From Fimbriimonas sp. (GTDB lineage Bacteria > Armatimonadota > Fimbriimonadia > Fimbriimonadales > Fimbriimonadaceae), in contig JARXAE010000021.1 of assembly GCA_029866005.1 (NCBI GenBank), positions 1 to 64,000 of the forward strand: DNA of 64,000 bases. The letters run 5' to 3'. Under the pieces are notes generated by a model, which was given only the letters and a program-made list of their open reading frames with translations, was not told the DNA's origin and did no database searches. This document shows positions 40,635 through 49,195 of the stretch, piece by piece. Each line of letters opens with the position of its first letter. Position 1 is the first letter of the stretch. The position numbers were made by a program, and so were the translations under genes.

Positions 40635-42698
40635 ATGCAAGTCGTCGCTAAGATTCTCAAACATACCGATATCCTCGCCGGAATCGGTCTCCTTGTCATC
40701 GTCGCGATGCTCATGCTCCCGATGCCCGGCTGGATGCTTGATCTTGGTCTGGTCGTAGCGCTCGGAACCTCGGTGATGATTCTCTTGACAACGGTCAACA
40801 TCACCGACCCCCTGCAGTTCAGCTCGTTTCCGCCCCTTCTGGTCATCACAACCCTTTTTCGACTTGCCCTATCGGTTGCCGCAACCAAACTCATCCTTGG
40901 TTCCGGGCAAGCCGGGCACGTTATCGAGACGTTCGGAAACTTCGTCATGGGTGGCGATTTTGTCGTAGGATTTGTCGTCTTCTTAATCCTGATGATCGTG
41001 CAGTTCGTCGTCATCACGAACGGTGCCGGACGGGTTTCAGAAGTCGTCGCTAGGTTCACTTTGGACGCAATGCCCGGTAAGCAGATGGCAATCGACGCCG
41101 ACCTCGCCGCTGGACTCATTGATGAGGACACGGCGAAAGCCCGAAGAAAAGGGGTCAAGCAAGAGGCAGACTTCTACGGTGCGATGGATGGTGCTTCCAA
41201 GTTTGTAAAAGGCGATGCCGTAGCTTCCCTTCTCATTATCGCTATTAACATCATCGGCGGTTTCGGAGTCGGTCTCTTCAAAGGTCAGAGTGACGCGATG
41301 ACGATCCTAAAGACGTACGCTTTGCTCTCCGTTGGTGAAGGTCTCACCTCGCAGATTCCCGCGCTTCTGATTTCCTCCGCAAGTGCTCTTCTTGTCACTC
41401 GAGCTGGCCAAGAGCGAACCATGGGTGGGCAGGTTGCCGCCCAGTTCTTTGCTCAGCCTAAAGCTCTGGCAGTCAGCGGCGGAGCGTTAGCCGCTTTCGG
41501 ATTAATCCCTGGCTTCCCGGCAACCCTGTTCATGGGTGCCGGCGGATTTCTCTACGGACTTTCCTGGCTTCTCAAGAAGAACCCTCGACTTATTGATGCC
41601 TTCGACGCTCCAAAAGAGGAAAAGCCAGCACCACCTCCGGCACCAGTGCCGACTGGACCCGAAGCCGCCCTTGCCCTTCTCCACGTTGACCCGATTGAGA
41701 TTGAAATTGGCTACGGACTCACAAAGCTTGCTGACATCAAAGCCGGCGGCGACCTCAGCGAGCGAGTCGGAGCAACCCGACGCCAGATCGCATCTGAGCT
41801 GGGCTACGTCATGCCATCTGTTCGCATCCGAGATTCCATCCAGTTGGAATCGAACAACTACGTTCTCAAGATTCGCGGCGAAGAAGTCGCAATGGCGACC
41901 GTCATGCCCAACCTGAAGCTCGCCGTAAACAGCGGTGGTGCAGTGGAATCGATTGCGGGAATCCCCGGCAAAGACCCCGTCTTTGGACTGGAAGCCCTCT
42001 GGATCGAACCCGATCAGGCGGAGCTCGCCGAGCGAGTCGGCTACACCGTTATCGATCCCTCGTCGGTCATTACAACTCACCTTTGTGAAGTCATCAAGCA
42101 GTATTGCCCTGAGCTCCTCAATCGACAGGACGTCCAAACGCTCATCGACGAAGTTCGCAAGTCAAATCCCGCCGCCGTTGATGAGCTCATGCCCGATCTG
42201 CTCACGATTTCGGATGTTCAAAAAGTGCTCCAGCACCTCCTCGGCGAGCGAATTCCGATTCGAGATATGGTCACGATTATCGAGACCCTTGCCGACTTTG
42301 CTCGAAAAACGAAGGATGTCGAGCAGCTGGGCGAAATCGTTCGATCTTCGATTGCACGAACGATTACTCGACAGTATCTCGACCCTGAGGACAAGCTCCT
42401 CTGCCTCACTCTTGAGCCCGCCCTGGAGCGCACTCTATCCGAGAAAGTCAGCCTGACGGGAAGCGGTTCAACCCTCGTACTGGACCCGGATCTTCAGAGT
42501 CTGGTCATTCAATCCCTCAAGATCGAATACGACCGGGCAACCATGCAAGGACATCAGCCGGTTCTGCTATGCGGTGCCCAGCTAAGGCTTGCGATGCGTC
42601 GGTTCCTTGATCGACACCTGCCAAACCTCCCGGTTCTCGCCTACAGCGAAATCTCTGCGAAAGCCGAGGTCGAGTTCATTGGGCAAATCGCCGCCTAA
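40635..42698 (+). CDS. flhA: Flagellar biosynthesis protein FlhA
   Basis: Core component of the flagellar type III export gate. ATG 40635 gives 687 residues. The N-terminal part has about eight membrane helices (ILAGIGLLVIVAMLMLPMPGW, GDFVVGFVVFLILMIVQFVVI, LLIIAINIIGGFGVGL and others). The FHIPEP loop RFTLDAMPGKQMAIDADLAAGLIDEDTA is conserved. The C-terminal cytoplasmic domain (EIEIGYGLTKLAD ... RRFLDRHLPNLPVLAYSEI) binds chaperone-substrate complexes. The frame is open for 17 codons upstream; these have no FlhA character. It is isolated from other fli/flh genes, though fliD and cheA are 18 kb away. It overlaps corA by 4 nt tail to tail. Confidence 0.96.
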   Translation: MQVVAKILKHTDILAGIGLLVIVAMLMLPMPGWMLDLGLVVALGTSVMILLTTVNITDPLQFSSFPPLLVITTLFRLALSVAATKLILGSGQAGHVIETFGNFVMGGDFVVGFVVFLILMIVQFVVITNGAGRVSEVVARFTLDAMPGKQMAIDADLAAGLIDEDTAKARRKGVKQEADFYGAMDGASKFVKGDAVASLLIIAINIIGGFGVGLFKGQSDAMTILKTYALLSVGEGLTSQIPALLISSASALLVTRAGQERTMGGQVAAQFFAQPKALAVSGGALAAFGLIPGFPATLFMGAGGFLYGLSWLLKKNPRLIDAFDAPKEEKPAPPPAPVPTGPEAALALLHVDPIEIEIGYGLTKLADIKAGGDLSERVGATRRQIASELGYVMPSVRIRDSIQLESNNYVLKIRGEEVAMATVMPNLKLAVNSGGAVESIAGIPGKDPVFGLEALWIEPDQAELAERVGYTVIDPSSVITTHLCEVIKQYCPELLNRQDVQTLIDEVRKSNPAAVDELMPDLLTISDVQKVLQHLLGERIPIRDMVTIIETLADFARKTKDVEQLGEIVRSSIARTITRQYLDPEDKLLCLTLEPALERTLSEKVSLTGSGSTLVLDPDLQSLVIQSLKIEYDRATMQGHQPVLLCGAQLRLAMRRFLDRHLPNLPVLAYSEISAKAEVEFIGQIAA

Positions 42699-43666
42699 AG
42701 CCAGTCTTTGCGCTTGAACATCCAAACGATGCCCGCGCTCAGCGCGAACATGAGGAACAGAGCAAGGGGATAGCCCGCGTACCACTCCAACTCGGGCATG
42801 TGCTTAAAGTTCATGCCATAAATGCCGGCAACCAGGGCACAGGTCATCAAGACCGTTGAGATGACGGTCATCTTCTTCATCACCATGTTGAGGTTGTTCG
42901 AGACGGTTGAAAGGTGAATATCAAGCAGGCCCGTCAGGGCCTCACGGTTAGTATCAACCAACTCGGTCAACCGCAGAGTATTGTCAAACAGATCGTGGAA
43001 GAAGGGCTCCATCTGATCGGTTACAAAATCTAACTCGCGCCTTAGCAATGAGTTCATCACATCCCTGAATGGGCCCAGTTGGCGACGCATGTGAAGCATC
43101 CTCTTCTTCACAACCAGCAATTCGCGGAGCTTGTCAGTACGCCCAGTGTAGATCTCATCCGAGATTCTGTCCACCTCGTCCTCCATCGCATCAAGCCTCG
43201 GAAAGTAGTCATCCAGAATGGAATCGAGCAGTGCAAAAAGAACGTATCCGACTTCGGCACGACCCAGCGAGAGCTTCGCCTTCCAGCGAGTTGCCATCTG
43301 CTGAACACACGGAATTTCTACGTGAGAGACCGTGACAAGCGTCTTTCCGTGAACGAAGAATCCGATCTCGTCGAACATCTCCTCGCCAGCCTCATCCTGC
43401 CCAACGACCGCCGGTGCAACGAGAAAGATGTGATCCTCGAATTCCTTTAACTCCGGTCGTTCGTCGCGCCCGACGGCGTCCTCAATCGCGACGGGGTGGA
43501 AGTCAAAGTCTCTTTCTAGCAGAGCGCTAGTAGCGGCTGCATCCTTATCAAACAGATGGATCCAGGTGACCTCTTCGGCCTGCCTAAACCGGGCGACGCC
43601 CTCCTCGTAGCTGATCTCCTTGACGGCGCGGTCGGCGGAGATAGCTAGGACGAGGGCATGGTTCAT
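42695..43666 (-). CDS. corA: Magnesium/cobalt transporter CorA
   Basis: Pentameric Mg2+/Co2+ channel of 323 residues. A large N-terminal cytoplasmic domain has a mixed alpha/beta fold (VTWIHLFDKDAAATSALLERDFDFHPVAIEDAV) with long stalk helices (LFALLDSILDDYFPRLDAMEDEVD). Two C-terminal membrane helices surround the selectivity motif Gly-Met-Asn in IYGMNFKHMPEL. The C-terminus is Lys-rich. It is co-directional with the upstream 1,092-residue protein gene, whose stop is directly adjacent (43667). Confidence 0.95.
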   Translation of the reverse strand: MNHALVLAISADRAVKEISYEEGVARFRQAEEVTWIHLFDKDAAATSALLERDFDFHPVAIEDAVGRDERPELKEFEDHIFLVAPAVVGQDEAGEEMFDEIGFFVHGKTLVTVSHVEIPCVQQMATRWKAKLSLGRAEVGYVLFALLDSILDDYFPRLDAMEDEVDRISDEIYTGRTDKLRELLVVKKRMLHMRRQLGPFRDVMNSLLRRELDFVTDQMEPFFHDLFDNTLRLTELVDTNREALTGLLDIHLSTVSNNLNMVMKKMTVISTVLMTCALVAGIYGMNFKHMPELEWYAGYPLALFLMFALSAGIVWMFKRKDWL

Positions 43667-46600
43667 TTAGAGCTTCCGGATTCGTATGTTCTTGTACGCC
43701 ACAAGATCGCCGTGGTCTTGGAGCACGATGTGTCCGGAAGTGTACTTGGCATATTCTGGCCAGCCCTTGAACTTGCTCTTGCCAAGCCGCTCAAGGAAGT
43801 CTGGTGATCCGACTTCGTACTCCACGATCTTCACTCCGTTCAGCCAGTGCTCAACGTGAGCACCCTTGTAAATCACCCGCAGGTGATTCCATGTGTTCGC
43901 CGGATTAACCATCTTTTTGGCAGGGGCGTAAAGACCGTATGCGGAGCCAGCGGAGGTCAGCGGATTCTTACCGTCTTTATGCTTTGCATCATCAAGGACT
44001 TGGCACTCCGTAGCCGTCTCATAACTCGCCCCTCGAGTCTCGCGCGAGCGAAGCATGATGCCGCTGTTTCCACCCGCCTGAACCCGCCAGTCAAGCCGTA
44101 GTTCGAAGTCGCCGTACTGCTCCTTCGTCGTCAGATCTCCGCCTTCGAGCCCAGGAATGAAGACAAGAGCCTGATCGGCAACTTGCCACCCCTTCGGAAC
44201 TCCCTCACCGCGATACTTGCGCCACTTCTCGATGTTCTTGCCGTCAAACAACAACTCGAATCCCGCCGCTTTCTCCTCTGGACTAAGACTATTGAAATCC
44301 GACGCAGCTTCGCTCGGCGCAACCTTGCCAACCCGGTTCGGAATCACGTTGACCGTGCTCCAAGCCTCGTTTGCCCACATCATTTGTCCGTCCGCTCCGC
44401 GTAGTGACATAGGAAGTCGGAAGTAGACAACATCTTCCGGCTTCACCCCAGAAAACTCCAAGAACACCTTCGTTCGAGTCTTGTTCCAAGTCACCGATTT
44501 GACCGGGAGTCGCTCTTCGCCAACCTTTGGACCGCCGTACTCAATGGTCGGAACATAGTGCCAGTGGCGCACTTCCCACTCACTCAAAATCTCCGGCAAC
44601 AGGTTGTCCTGAACAGGCTCTGTGAACTCGATCTCCGCACCGTTCTGCGCGGGCAAAACCTTAAGCATCTCAAAGGTCATCTTGCCGTTGTAAGCAAGTC
44701 GCTGGAGGCCGTAGCGCTCCTTCCCTTCCTGGCCCCAGTTACCGGTCGAGCCGATTCCGCCGACGTACATCGCCTTATCAGGACCCACGACAACTCGGTT
44801 GATTCCCGCCTCAAGGCCCTGAGTCAAACGGAAGACGGTGCCTTGATACCGACCGTTCACCTTCTCCAAGAAGATTCGGCGAAGACCACCATACGTGACG
44901 TCTCCGGCCATCATCTGACCCTTGTACGGACCGTATTCAAACGGACCAGGCTGGCTTACCGAGTTTCCGATTTCCCCCTGCGGGAACCAAACCGCTGGAG
45001 CCAACTCCTTGATGCCTTTCAGCGCCTCAAACTCAACGGAACGGTTTCCGTAAAACGCGCCAGGAATCACTTCGAGCAACTTGCAAGAAGGCAACCAGTC
45101 GCCCTGGTTGTCGGTAATGAAAAGCTCACCTTTACCGTTCATTCCGGTGCCGTTCGGTGTCCGAAGACCGCGAGCAATGAACTCGTAGTCTCCCGTCTTG
45201 ATGTTGGTCTTCATCACCCGACCGCGATCAAAGTTCTGACCATCCGTACTCCGTCCGCCGGTGTTGATTCCGAGCGCAAGATTCGTATAGAGATAGTCGC
45301 CTTTCCGGTTGAAACCGAAGGTGAACTCGTGGAAGTTTGGCGTCACGCCAAACCCGCTACTCAGAGCGTAATACTCGTCGATAATGCCGTCTTTATCGGT
45401 GTCACGGAGCCGAGTGATCTCCTGCTTTTGAGCAACAAAGATGTCGTTACCAATCACCTCGATCCCAAGCGGCTCAGACAATCCAGCCGCAATTCGCTTC
45501 ACGACAACCTTCGAAGGATCACCTGTCTGAACACCTTCAATGTCATAGACCGCGCCGTCCGGATCCCAGGTGCAGAGCACCAGGTGACCGTTCGGTCGGA
45601 ACGAAAGGCCACCCACGCGGGGGTTGAAGTCCTTTGGTCGGGGCGTTGTCAAATCAAACGAAGGGTGGACACTGACTTCGGGTCGCCCGTCTCCCGGTCG
45701 CTGAGGGAAGATTGCATCCATTACCTTCTTGAATCCAGGAGCGACGACCCCGACCTCATCGGCAACCGTCTCCAGATTCTTGTTGGTGATCCGCTTCCAC
45801 TCGGTCTCCTCCGCCAGCTTCCAATCCAGCGTCAACAGAGCCGGTCCCTCATTCTGGAAGTAGTCAATCCGCAGCGGATACAGCCCCGGCTCAAGGTCCA
45901 TCGAACCTGTCGCCTGCTCACCCAGGTGCATCCCGTCAAAGTTGATGATTCGCTCACCGTTCACGAACAGCCGCGCGCCGTCATCAACATTCATTCGAAA
46001 CTCGTAAAGCGCTCCCTCGGTAACTTTCAACCATCCCGTGATTGATACCAAGAAGTGCTCCTTCAGCCCAAAATCCTCGTTTTTGAGATCAACATTAGGA
46101 ATCTGCCGACTGATGTTTGGAGTCTGATTCGGAACCAGGGTCGGAATCTTTTCGAACGGAAACTCGATCTGATACGCCCGGTAAGACAGCCCTGGAGCAT
46201 GGACGTCGTCCTTCTGGATGTTTCCCTGTCCCTGCGTGCCTTCTTCAACAGGATCAAGACTCGCTTCGATACCATCGTCATCACTCGGCGGCAACCCCAG
46301 AACGGGGTCAAACAACACGCTCCAATTCGTTTTTGCACCGATGCCCATCCAGGCCTCGCGATCACCTTCCGGATAGGACCGACCGTTCATGAAAAAGGTG
46401 TTTTTGCTCGCAGATCGACCGTAGGTCAGAACCTGGATGTTTGCAGTAGGAGCCGATGAAGTGAATGTTCGGGATAACCCCACCGGGCGATCACCTCGCC
46501 GCAGGAGACCGGGCTCCTCGGTAACCGTTACCGTTTTGCCGTTCACCGGCAGTTCATAAACAAATTGAACTCGATTGCCCTTCAGCATCCGGTGGCCACG

Positions 46601-46945
46601 ATAGCGTGGCTTGGTCTCCTTGCCGTCAACTTTCCAAACTGTCGCGTCAAGTTTGCCACCCAGAATTTCGCCACCCTTCGAAGTGGGATTTGGTCCGTGA
46701 ACGGTTGTGTAAACCGCCCCTTCAAAGTTCACATCGCCCTTCCAGAACTTGTACAAGCCGCAGTTGGTCGCATCATAAGCGATCCAAAAATCCTTCGCAA
46801 GCGCAACCGTTGCGATTCGAGCTCGCTCATCCAGAACCGAGCGAAACACCCAAACATCCCTCGGCGGAATGTTCTTTGCAATAACATCAGACTGGATTCG
46901 GCTGGGGCTGAGGGCAAGGGCAATCAGCGAGGCAAGCACGGGCAT
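43667..46945 (-). CDS. Secreted PA14 / beta-propeller / DUF1080 multidomain protein
   Basis: A 1,092-residue exported protein. The N-terminal signal-like segment (VLASLIALALS) is followed by a c-type-like or unassigned beta domain. A PA14-like module (FLVSITGWLKVTEGALYEFRMNVDDGARLFVNGERIIN, about 300-390) comes next. A six-bladed glucose/sorbosone-dehydrogenase-type propeller runs about 445-740 (NPRVGGLSFRPNGHLVLCTWDPDGAVY, LSEPLGIEVIGNDIFVAQKQEITRL, ARGLRTPNGTGMNGKGELFITDNQGDW). The C-terminal DUF1080 (3-keto-disaccharide hydrolase) domain is FELLFDGKNIEKWRKYRGEG through AYKNIRIRKL. DUF1080 proteins cleave or bind sugar derivatives, so polysaccharide use is a reasonable guess. corA follows directly. 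Confidence 0.88.
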   Translation of the reverse strand: MPVLASLIALALSPSRIQSDVIAKNIPPRDVWVFRSVLDERARIATVALAKDFWIAYDATNCGLYKFWKGDVNFEGAVYTTVHGPNPTSKGGEILGGKLDATVWKVDGKETKPRYRGHRMLKGNRVQFVYELPVNGKTVTVTEEPGLLRRGDRPVGLSRTFTSSAPTANIQVLTYGRSASKNTFFMNGRSYPEGDREAWMGIGAKTNWSVLFDPVLGLPPSDDDGIEASLDPVEEGTQGQGNIQKDDVHAPGLSYRAYQIEFPFEKIPTLVPNQTPNISRQIPNVDLKNEDFGLKEHFLVSITGWLKVTEGALYEFRMNVDDGARLFVNGERIINFDGMHLGEQATGSMDLEPGLYPLRIDYFQNEGPALLTLDWKLAEETEWKRITNKNLETVADEVGVVAPGFKKVMDAIFPQRPGDGRPEVSVHPSFDLTTPRPKDFNPRVGGLSFRPNGHLVLCTWDPDGAVYDIEGVQTGDPSKVVVKRIAAGLSEPLGIEVIGNDIFVAQKQEITRLRDTDKDGIIDEYYALSSGFGVTPNFHEFTFGFNRKGDYLYTNLALGINTGGRSTDGQNFDRGRVMKTNIKTGDYEFIARGLRTPNGTGMNGKGELFITDNQGDWLPSCKLLEVIPGAFYGNRSVEFEALKGIKELAPAVWFPQGEIGNSVSQPGPFEYGPYKGQMMAGDVTYGGLRRIFLEKVNGRYQGTVFRLTQGLEAGINRVVVGPDKAMYVGGIGSTGNWGQEGKERYGLQRLAYNGKMTFEMLKVLPAQNGAEIEFTEPVQDNLLPEILSEWEVRHWHYVPTIEYGGPKVGEERLPVKSVTWNKTRTKVFLEFSGVKPEDVVYFRLPMSLRGADGQMMWANEAWSTVNVIPNRVGKVAPSEAASDFNSLSPEEKAAGFELLFDGKNIEKWRKYRGEGVPKGWQVADQALVFIPGLEGGDLTTKEQYGDFELRLDWRVQAGGNSGIMLRSRETRGASYETATECQVLDDAKHKDGKNPLTSAGSAYGLYAPAKKMVNPANTWNHLRVIYKGAHVEHWLNGVKIVEYEVGSPDFLERLGKSKFKGWPEYAKYTSGHIVLQDHGDLVAYKNIRIRKL

Positions 46946-47016
46946 TGCTCAATTTTCGCACACCGAACCCGGTGAATTCGCGGGTGCTGAAGTATGTCCG
47001 CCAAAGTTGCGACAAA

Positions 47017-47790
47017 TTAGGGCAACGTGCCAGCCAACAGCTGGTCAACGATCTCGTCCTGATCGTATTGCCGCGGAACTGGCTTAAGACCAGTGACCAA
47101 GCAATCTCGGTTATCGAAGATAAAGCACCCGCCCTCCCAAAGCGACTCCTCCTCAGGAATCTCTTCGAGATATTTCAGGATTCCGCCCTTCAGGTGATAG
47201 ACCTGTTCAAACCCCTTAGCGAGCATAAAGGCCGTGGTCTTCTCACACCGAATTCCGCCCGTGCAGAACATCGCGACCTTCTTGTGCTTAGACTGATCCA
47301 GGTTCTTCTCAACCCACTCCGGAAACTCGCCGAACGAGACCAGCCGAGGATCAACCGCACCCTTAAAGGTCCCTTCGATGTACTCGTACACGTTGCGCGT
47401 GTCGAGCACCATCACGTCTGGGTCAGAAATCAAATCGTTCCAGTCCTTAGGCTCCACATACCGTCCGACCATCTCGCCCGGATTCGCGAGCGGGTTCCGC
47501 ATGGTGATGATCTCCTTCTTGAACTTCACTTTCAGCTTCTTGAAAGGAATCTCCTCGTGCTGAGAGTCTTTAAATTCGAGGTCAGCAAATCGCGGATCGG
47601 CGGTGAGGAAGGACCAATAGGCAGCCATTCCCTCGGAAGTCCCGCTAACCGTGCTGTTGATCCCTTCAGGAGCAACCAGCACGATCCCTTTCAGGCCGTT
47701 CTCTTCCGCAACGGCAAAAATTTGGTCACGCAGAGCCTCGCCGTCGGTGACTTCGACAAACTTGTAATAGGCACGAACAACGAACTGCAT
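47017..47790 (-). CDS. trhO: tRNA uridine(34) hydroxylase TrhO (rhodanese domain)
   Basis: Hydroxylates U34 of certain tRNAs in an oxygen-dependent reaction that leads to 5-methoxyuridine or its derivatives. The 257-residue protein has the acylphosphatase-like N-domain (GLKGIVLVAPEGINSTVSGT), the conserved middle KEIITMRNPLANPGEMVGRYVEPKDWND, and the rhodanese domain with VLDTRNVYEYIEGTFKGAVDP and active-site loop FCTGGIRCEK (Cys176, Cys182). The C-terminal Cys-rich tail seen in many TrhO proteins is short here. The start ATG has GAGGGG before it, and TATAAT is 9 nt upstream. Confidence 0.92.
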   Translation of the reverse strand: MQFVVRAYYKFVEVTDGEALRDQIFAVAEENGLKGIVLVAPEGINSTVSGTSEGMAAYWSFLTADPRFADLEFKDSQHEEIPFKKLKVKFKKEIITMRNPLANPGEMVGRYVEPKDWNDLISDPDVMVLDTRNVYEYIEGTFKGAVDPRLVSFGEFPEWVEKNLDQSKHKKVAMFCTGGIRCEKTTAFMLAKGFEQVYHLKGGILKYLEEIPEEESLWEGGCFIFDNRDCLVTGLKPVPRQYDQDEIVDQLLAGTLP

Positions 47791-47816
47791 GACCCCTCTA
47801 TTATAGCGAACCCGCC

Positions 47817-48209
47817 CTAAACAGAGACCGCTTCGATCCAGCCCTTCAGGCTGTAGTAGCTGGTCACCCGGGTGATCTTCCCTTCCGCAACTTCGAAGAG
47901 CGCCGCCGCTGGAATCGAATACTCCTGCCCGCGTGCCTCAACAAGGGGACCATCGGTCTTCAAGTAAGTCCCGCTACAAGTAAATTCCGCTGCCCCACGG
48001 TCGCCATCCACCATCACGCACAGATCGCTGATGTGCTCTCTATAGCAGTCGTCCATATGCGCCTTAAACGCCCGGAACTTCTCAATCCCCACCTCAGTCG
48101 GCCCTTCGTTGATGACGTGCACCACATCATCACTCAAAGTCGCCAGCATCGCGTCGGCGTCATGGGCGTTAAAAGCGTCGAAATAAGCACGAATAAGCTG
48201 TTCGGTCAC
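47817..48209 (-). CDS. SnoaL/ketosteroid isomerase-like (NTF2 fold) protein
   Basis: A 130-residue cone-shaped NTF2-fold protein. TEQLIRAYFDAFNAHDADAMLATLSDDVVHVINEGPTEVG is the classical SnoaL-like opening, followed by FKAHMDDCYREHISDL, GDRGAAEFTCSGTYLKTDGPLVEARGQEYSIPAAALFEV and GKITRVTSYYSLKGWIEAV. These folds include isomerases, cyclases and binding proteins. No substrate can be assigned. It is co-directional with trhO, 26 nt upstream of it. Confidence 0.85.
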   Translation of the reverse strand: MTEQLIRAYFDAFNAHDADAMLATLSDDVVHVINEGPTEVGIEKFRAFKAHMDDCYREHISDLCVMVDGDRGAAEFTCSGTYLKTDGPLVEARGQEYSIPAAALFEVAEGKITRVTSYYSLKGWIEAVSV

Positions 48210-48231
48210 TGAAGCAAGTTTACCGGCTGGG

Positions 48232-48260
48232 TTGACAATTAGCCTGAAGCGGACTAGAAT
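48232..48260 (+). promoter_or_regulatory. Consensus promoter abutting a start codon (leaderless type)
   Basis: TTGACA (48232-48237), a 17-nt spacer and TAGAAT (48255-48260). The ATG of the next gene is 6 nt after the -10 box, at the predicted +1. A leaderless mRNA is expected. Confidence 0.72.
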
Positions 48261-48266
48261 CGCCTA

Positions 48267-48755
48267 ATGAGCCTCTCTCTCGCTGTTTTCCTAACCCTTG
48301 CCGGTTCCAAGCCCAATTGGGTTCCAAACAATCTGGCCGGTTATGCGATTGGATTTGGATCGGAAGGCTCCCAGATTCAGAGGAAGGACCCAGAAAATGG
48401 CTATTGGATCGGTCGAGGAATCGACTGCGATGGAGCACACGTTGTTGTGATCCTTACGAGAGACACCAAGATGTTTCGCAACTTCTCCCCTCTCCAGCCC
48501 GGAGATGTCCAGATCGCAAAACTTCGAAATCTTGGAACGGATAGAGGAGTCACGATCGGAATGACCGAGAACCAAGTGTCAACAAAGATCGGCAAGCCCC
48601 AACAGCGCAAGTTGGACGGTCCCTACGTTCGAACTTCGTACAAGTGGAAGAACGTCAAAAATGGCGAGGGCTACATCTACAGCCAAGAGCTAGTGTTCAA
48701 AAAAGGCAAACTCATCGAGATCTCAGTCGGGCGAGAAGCTGTGCCAGGTTGCTGA
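48267..48755 (+). CDS. Small secreted protein of unknown function
   Basis: A 162-residue protein. The N-terminus (LSLAVFLTLAGS) is hydrophobic and probably an export signal. The body has mixed polar strands and ends VGREAVPGC. A stretch GVTIGMTENQVSTKIGKPQQRKL resembles the helix-Gly-strand unit of SmpA/BamE-like or YjgB-like folds (GMTENQVxxxIGKP). That resemblance suggests, but does not show, an outer-membrane-assembly-related fold. It has a strong promoter but no Shine-Dalgarno. No neighbour suggests a pathway. Confidence 0.62.
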   Translation: MSLSLAVFLTLAGSKPNWVPNNLAGYAIGFGSEGSQIQRKDPENGYWIGRGIDCDGAHVVVILTRDTKMFRNFSPLQPGDVQIAKLRNLGTDRGVTIGMTENQVSTKIGKPQQRKLDGPYVRTSYKWKNVKNGEGYIYSQELVFKKGKLIEISVGREAVPGC

Positions 48756-49195
48756 GCTAGATTCTGATCTGAACAGTCAACTTAACCTCCCGGAGCGAGG
48801 TCCCACCCGCCTGGGGGTACGGGTGCCAAGGCAGCTTCGTTCCCAAAGCGAAGGCGGCGGGAACGGAGATGTCTTGGGAGGGGTGCGGCACTGGGCCGAC
48901 GGGTGGAAACTCGCATTTTGACATCAACAGTGGTTGACAACACCCCAAAAACTTCGCCTAGTAAGTGATGAATAAATTTCGGAGTTCGCGATGCACGTCG
49001 CGCTTTCGCTTTTGCTCACGGAAGCCTCCCGAACGCGACTGCCCTTTACTGCCCAACATTCGGACAAATTCGATCAAAATCGAACCTAAACTGCCCAATA
49101 AACTCTCCACATGCTGTCCCCACTTGTCCCCACCAAAAACACAAAGCGAGCAGATCGTTGAACCTAACTCCCCACCAAAATGCGTCGCAGTTCTC
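48756..49195. other. Noncoding gap of about 440 nt
   Basis: No convincing gene is present. The short frame on the minus strand at 48757-48948 has low-complexity composition (SQDISVPAAFALGTKLPWHPYP-like) and no start context. Pieces of the region are inverted-repeat rich near 48800-48830 (CACCCGCC ... GGGTG). A pyrimidine-rich section of CCCCAC-type repeats runs at about 49115-49180 (TGTCCCCACTTGTCCCCACC). It may hold remnants of a short repeat element. Confidence 0.45.

Noticed and set aside
44558-46045. 495-codon open frame on the plus strand inside the PA14/DUF1080 gene
   Set aside because: It is fully antisense to a protein with clear domain motifs, has no recognised family and has Arg/Val/Leu-rich shadow composition.
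48757-48948. 63-codon minus-strand open frame in the 48.8 kb gap
   Set aside because: No conserved motif, no ribosome site and low-complexity composition.
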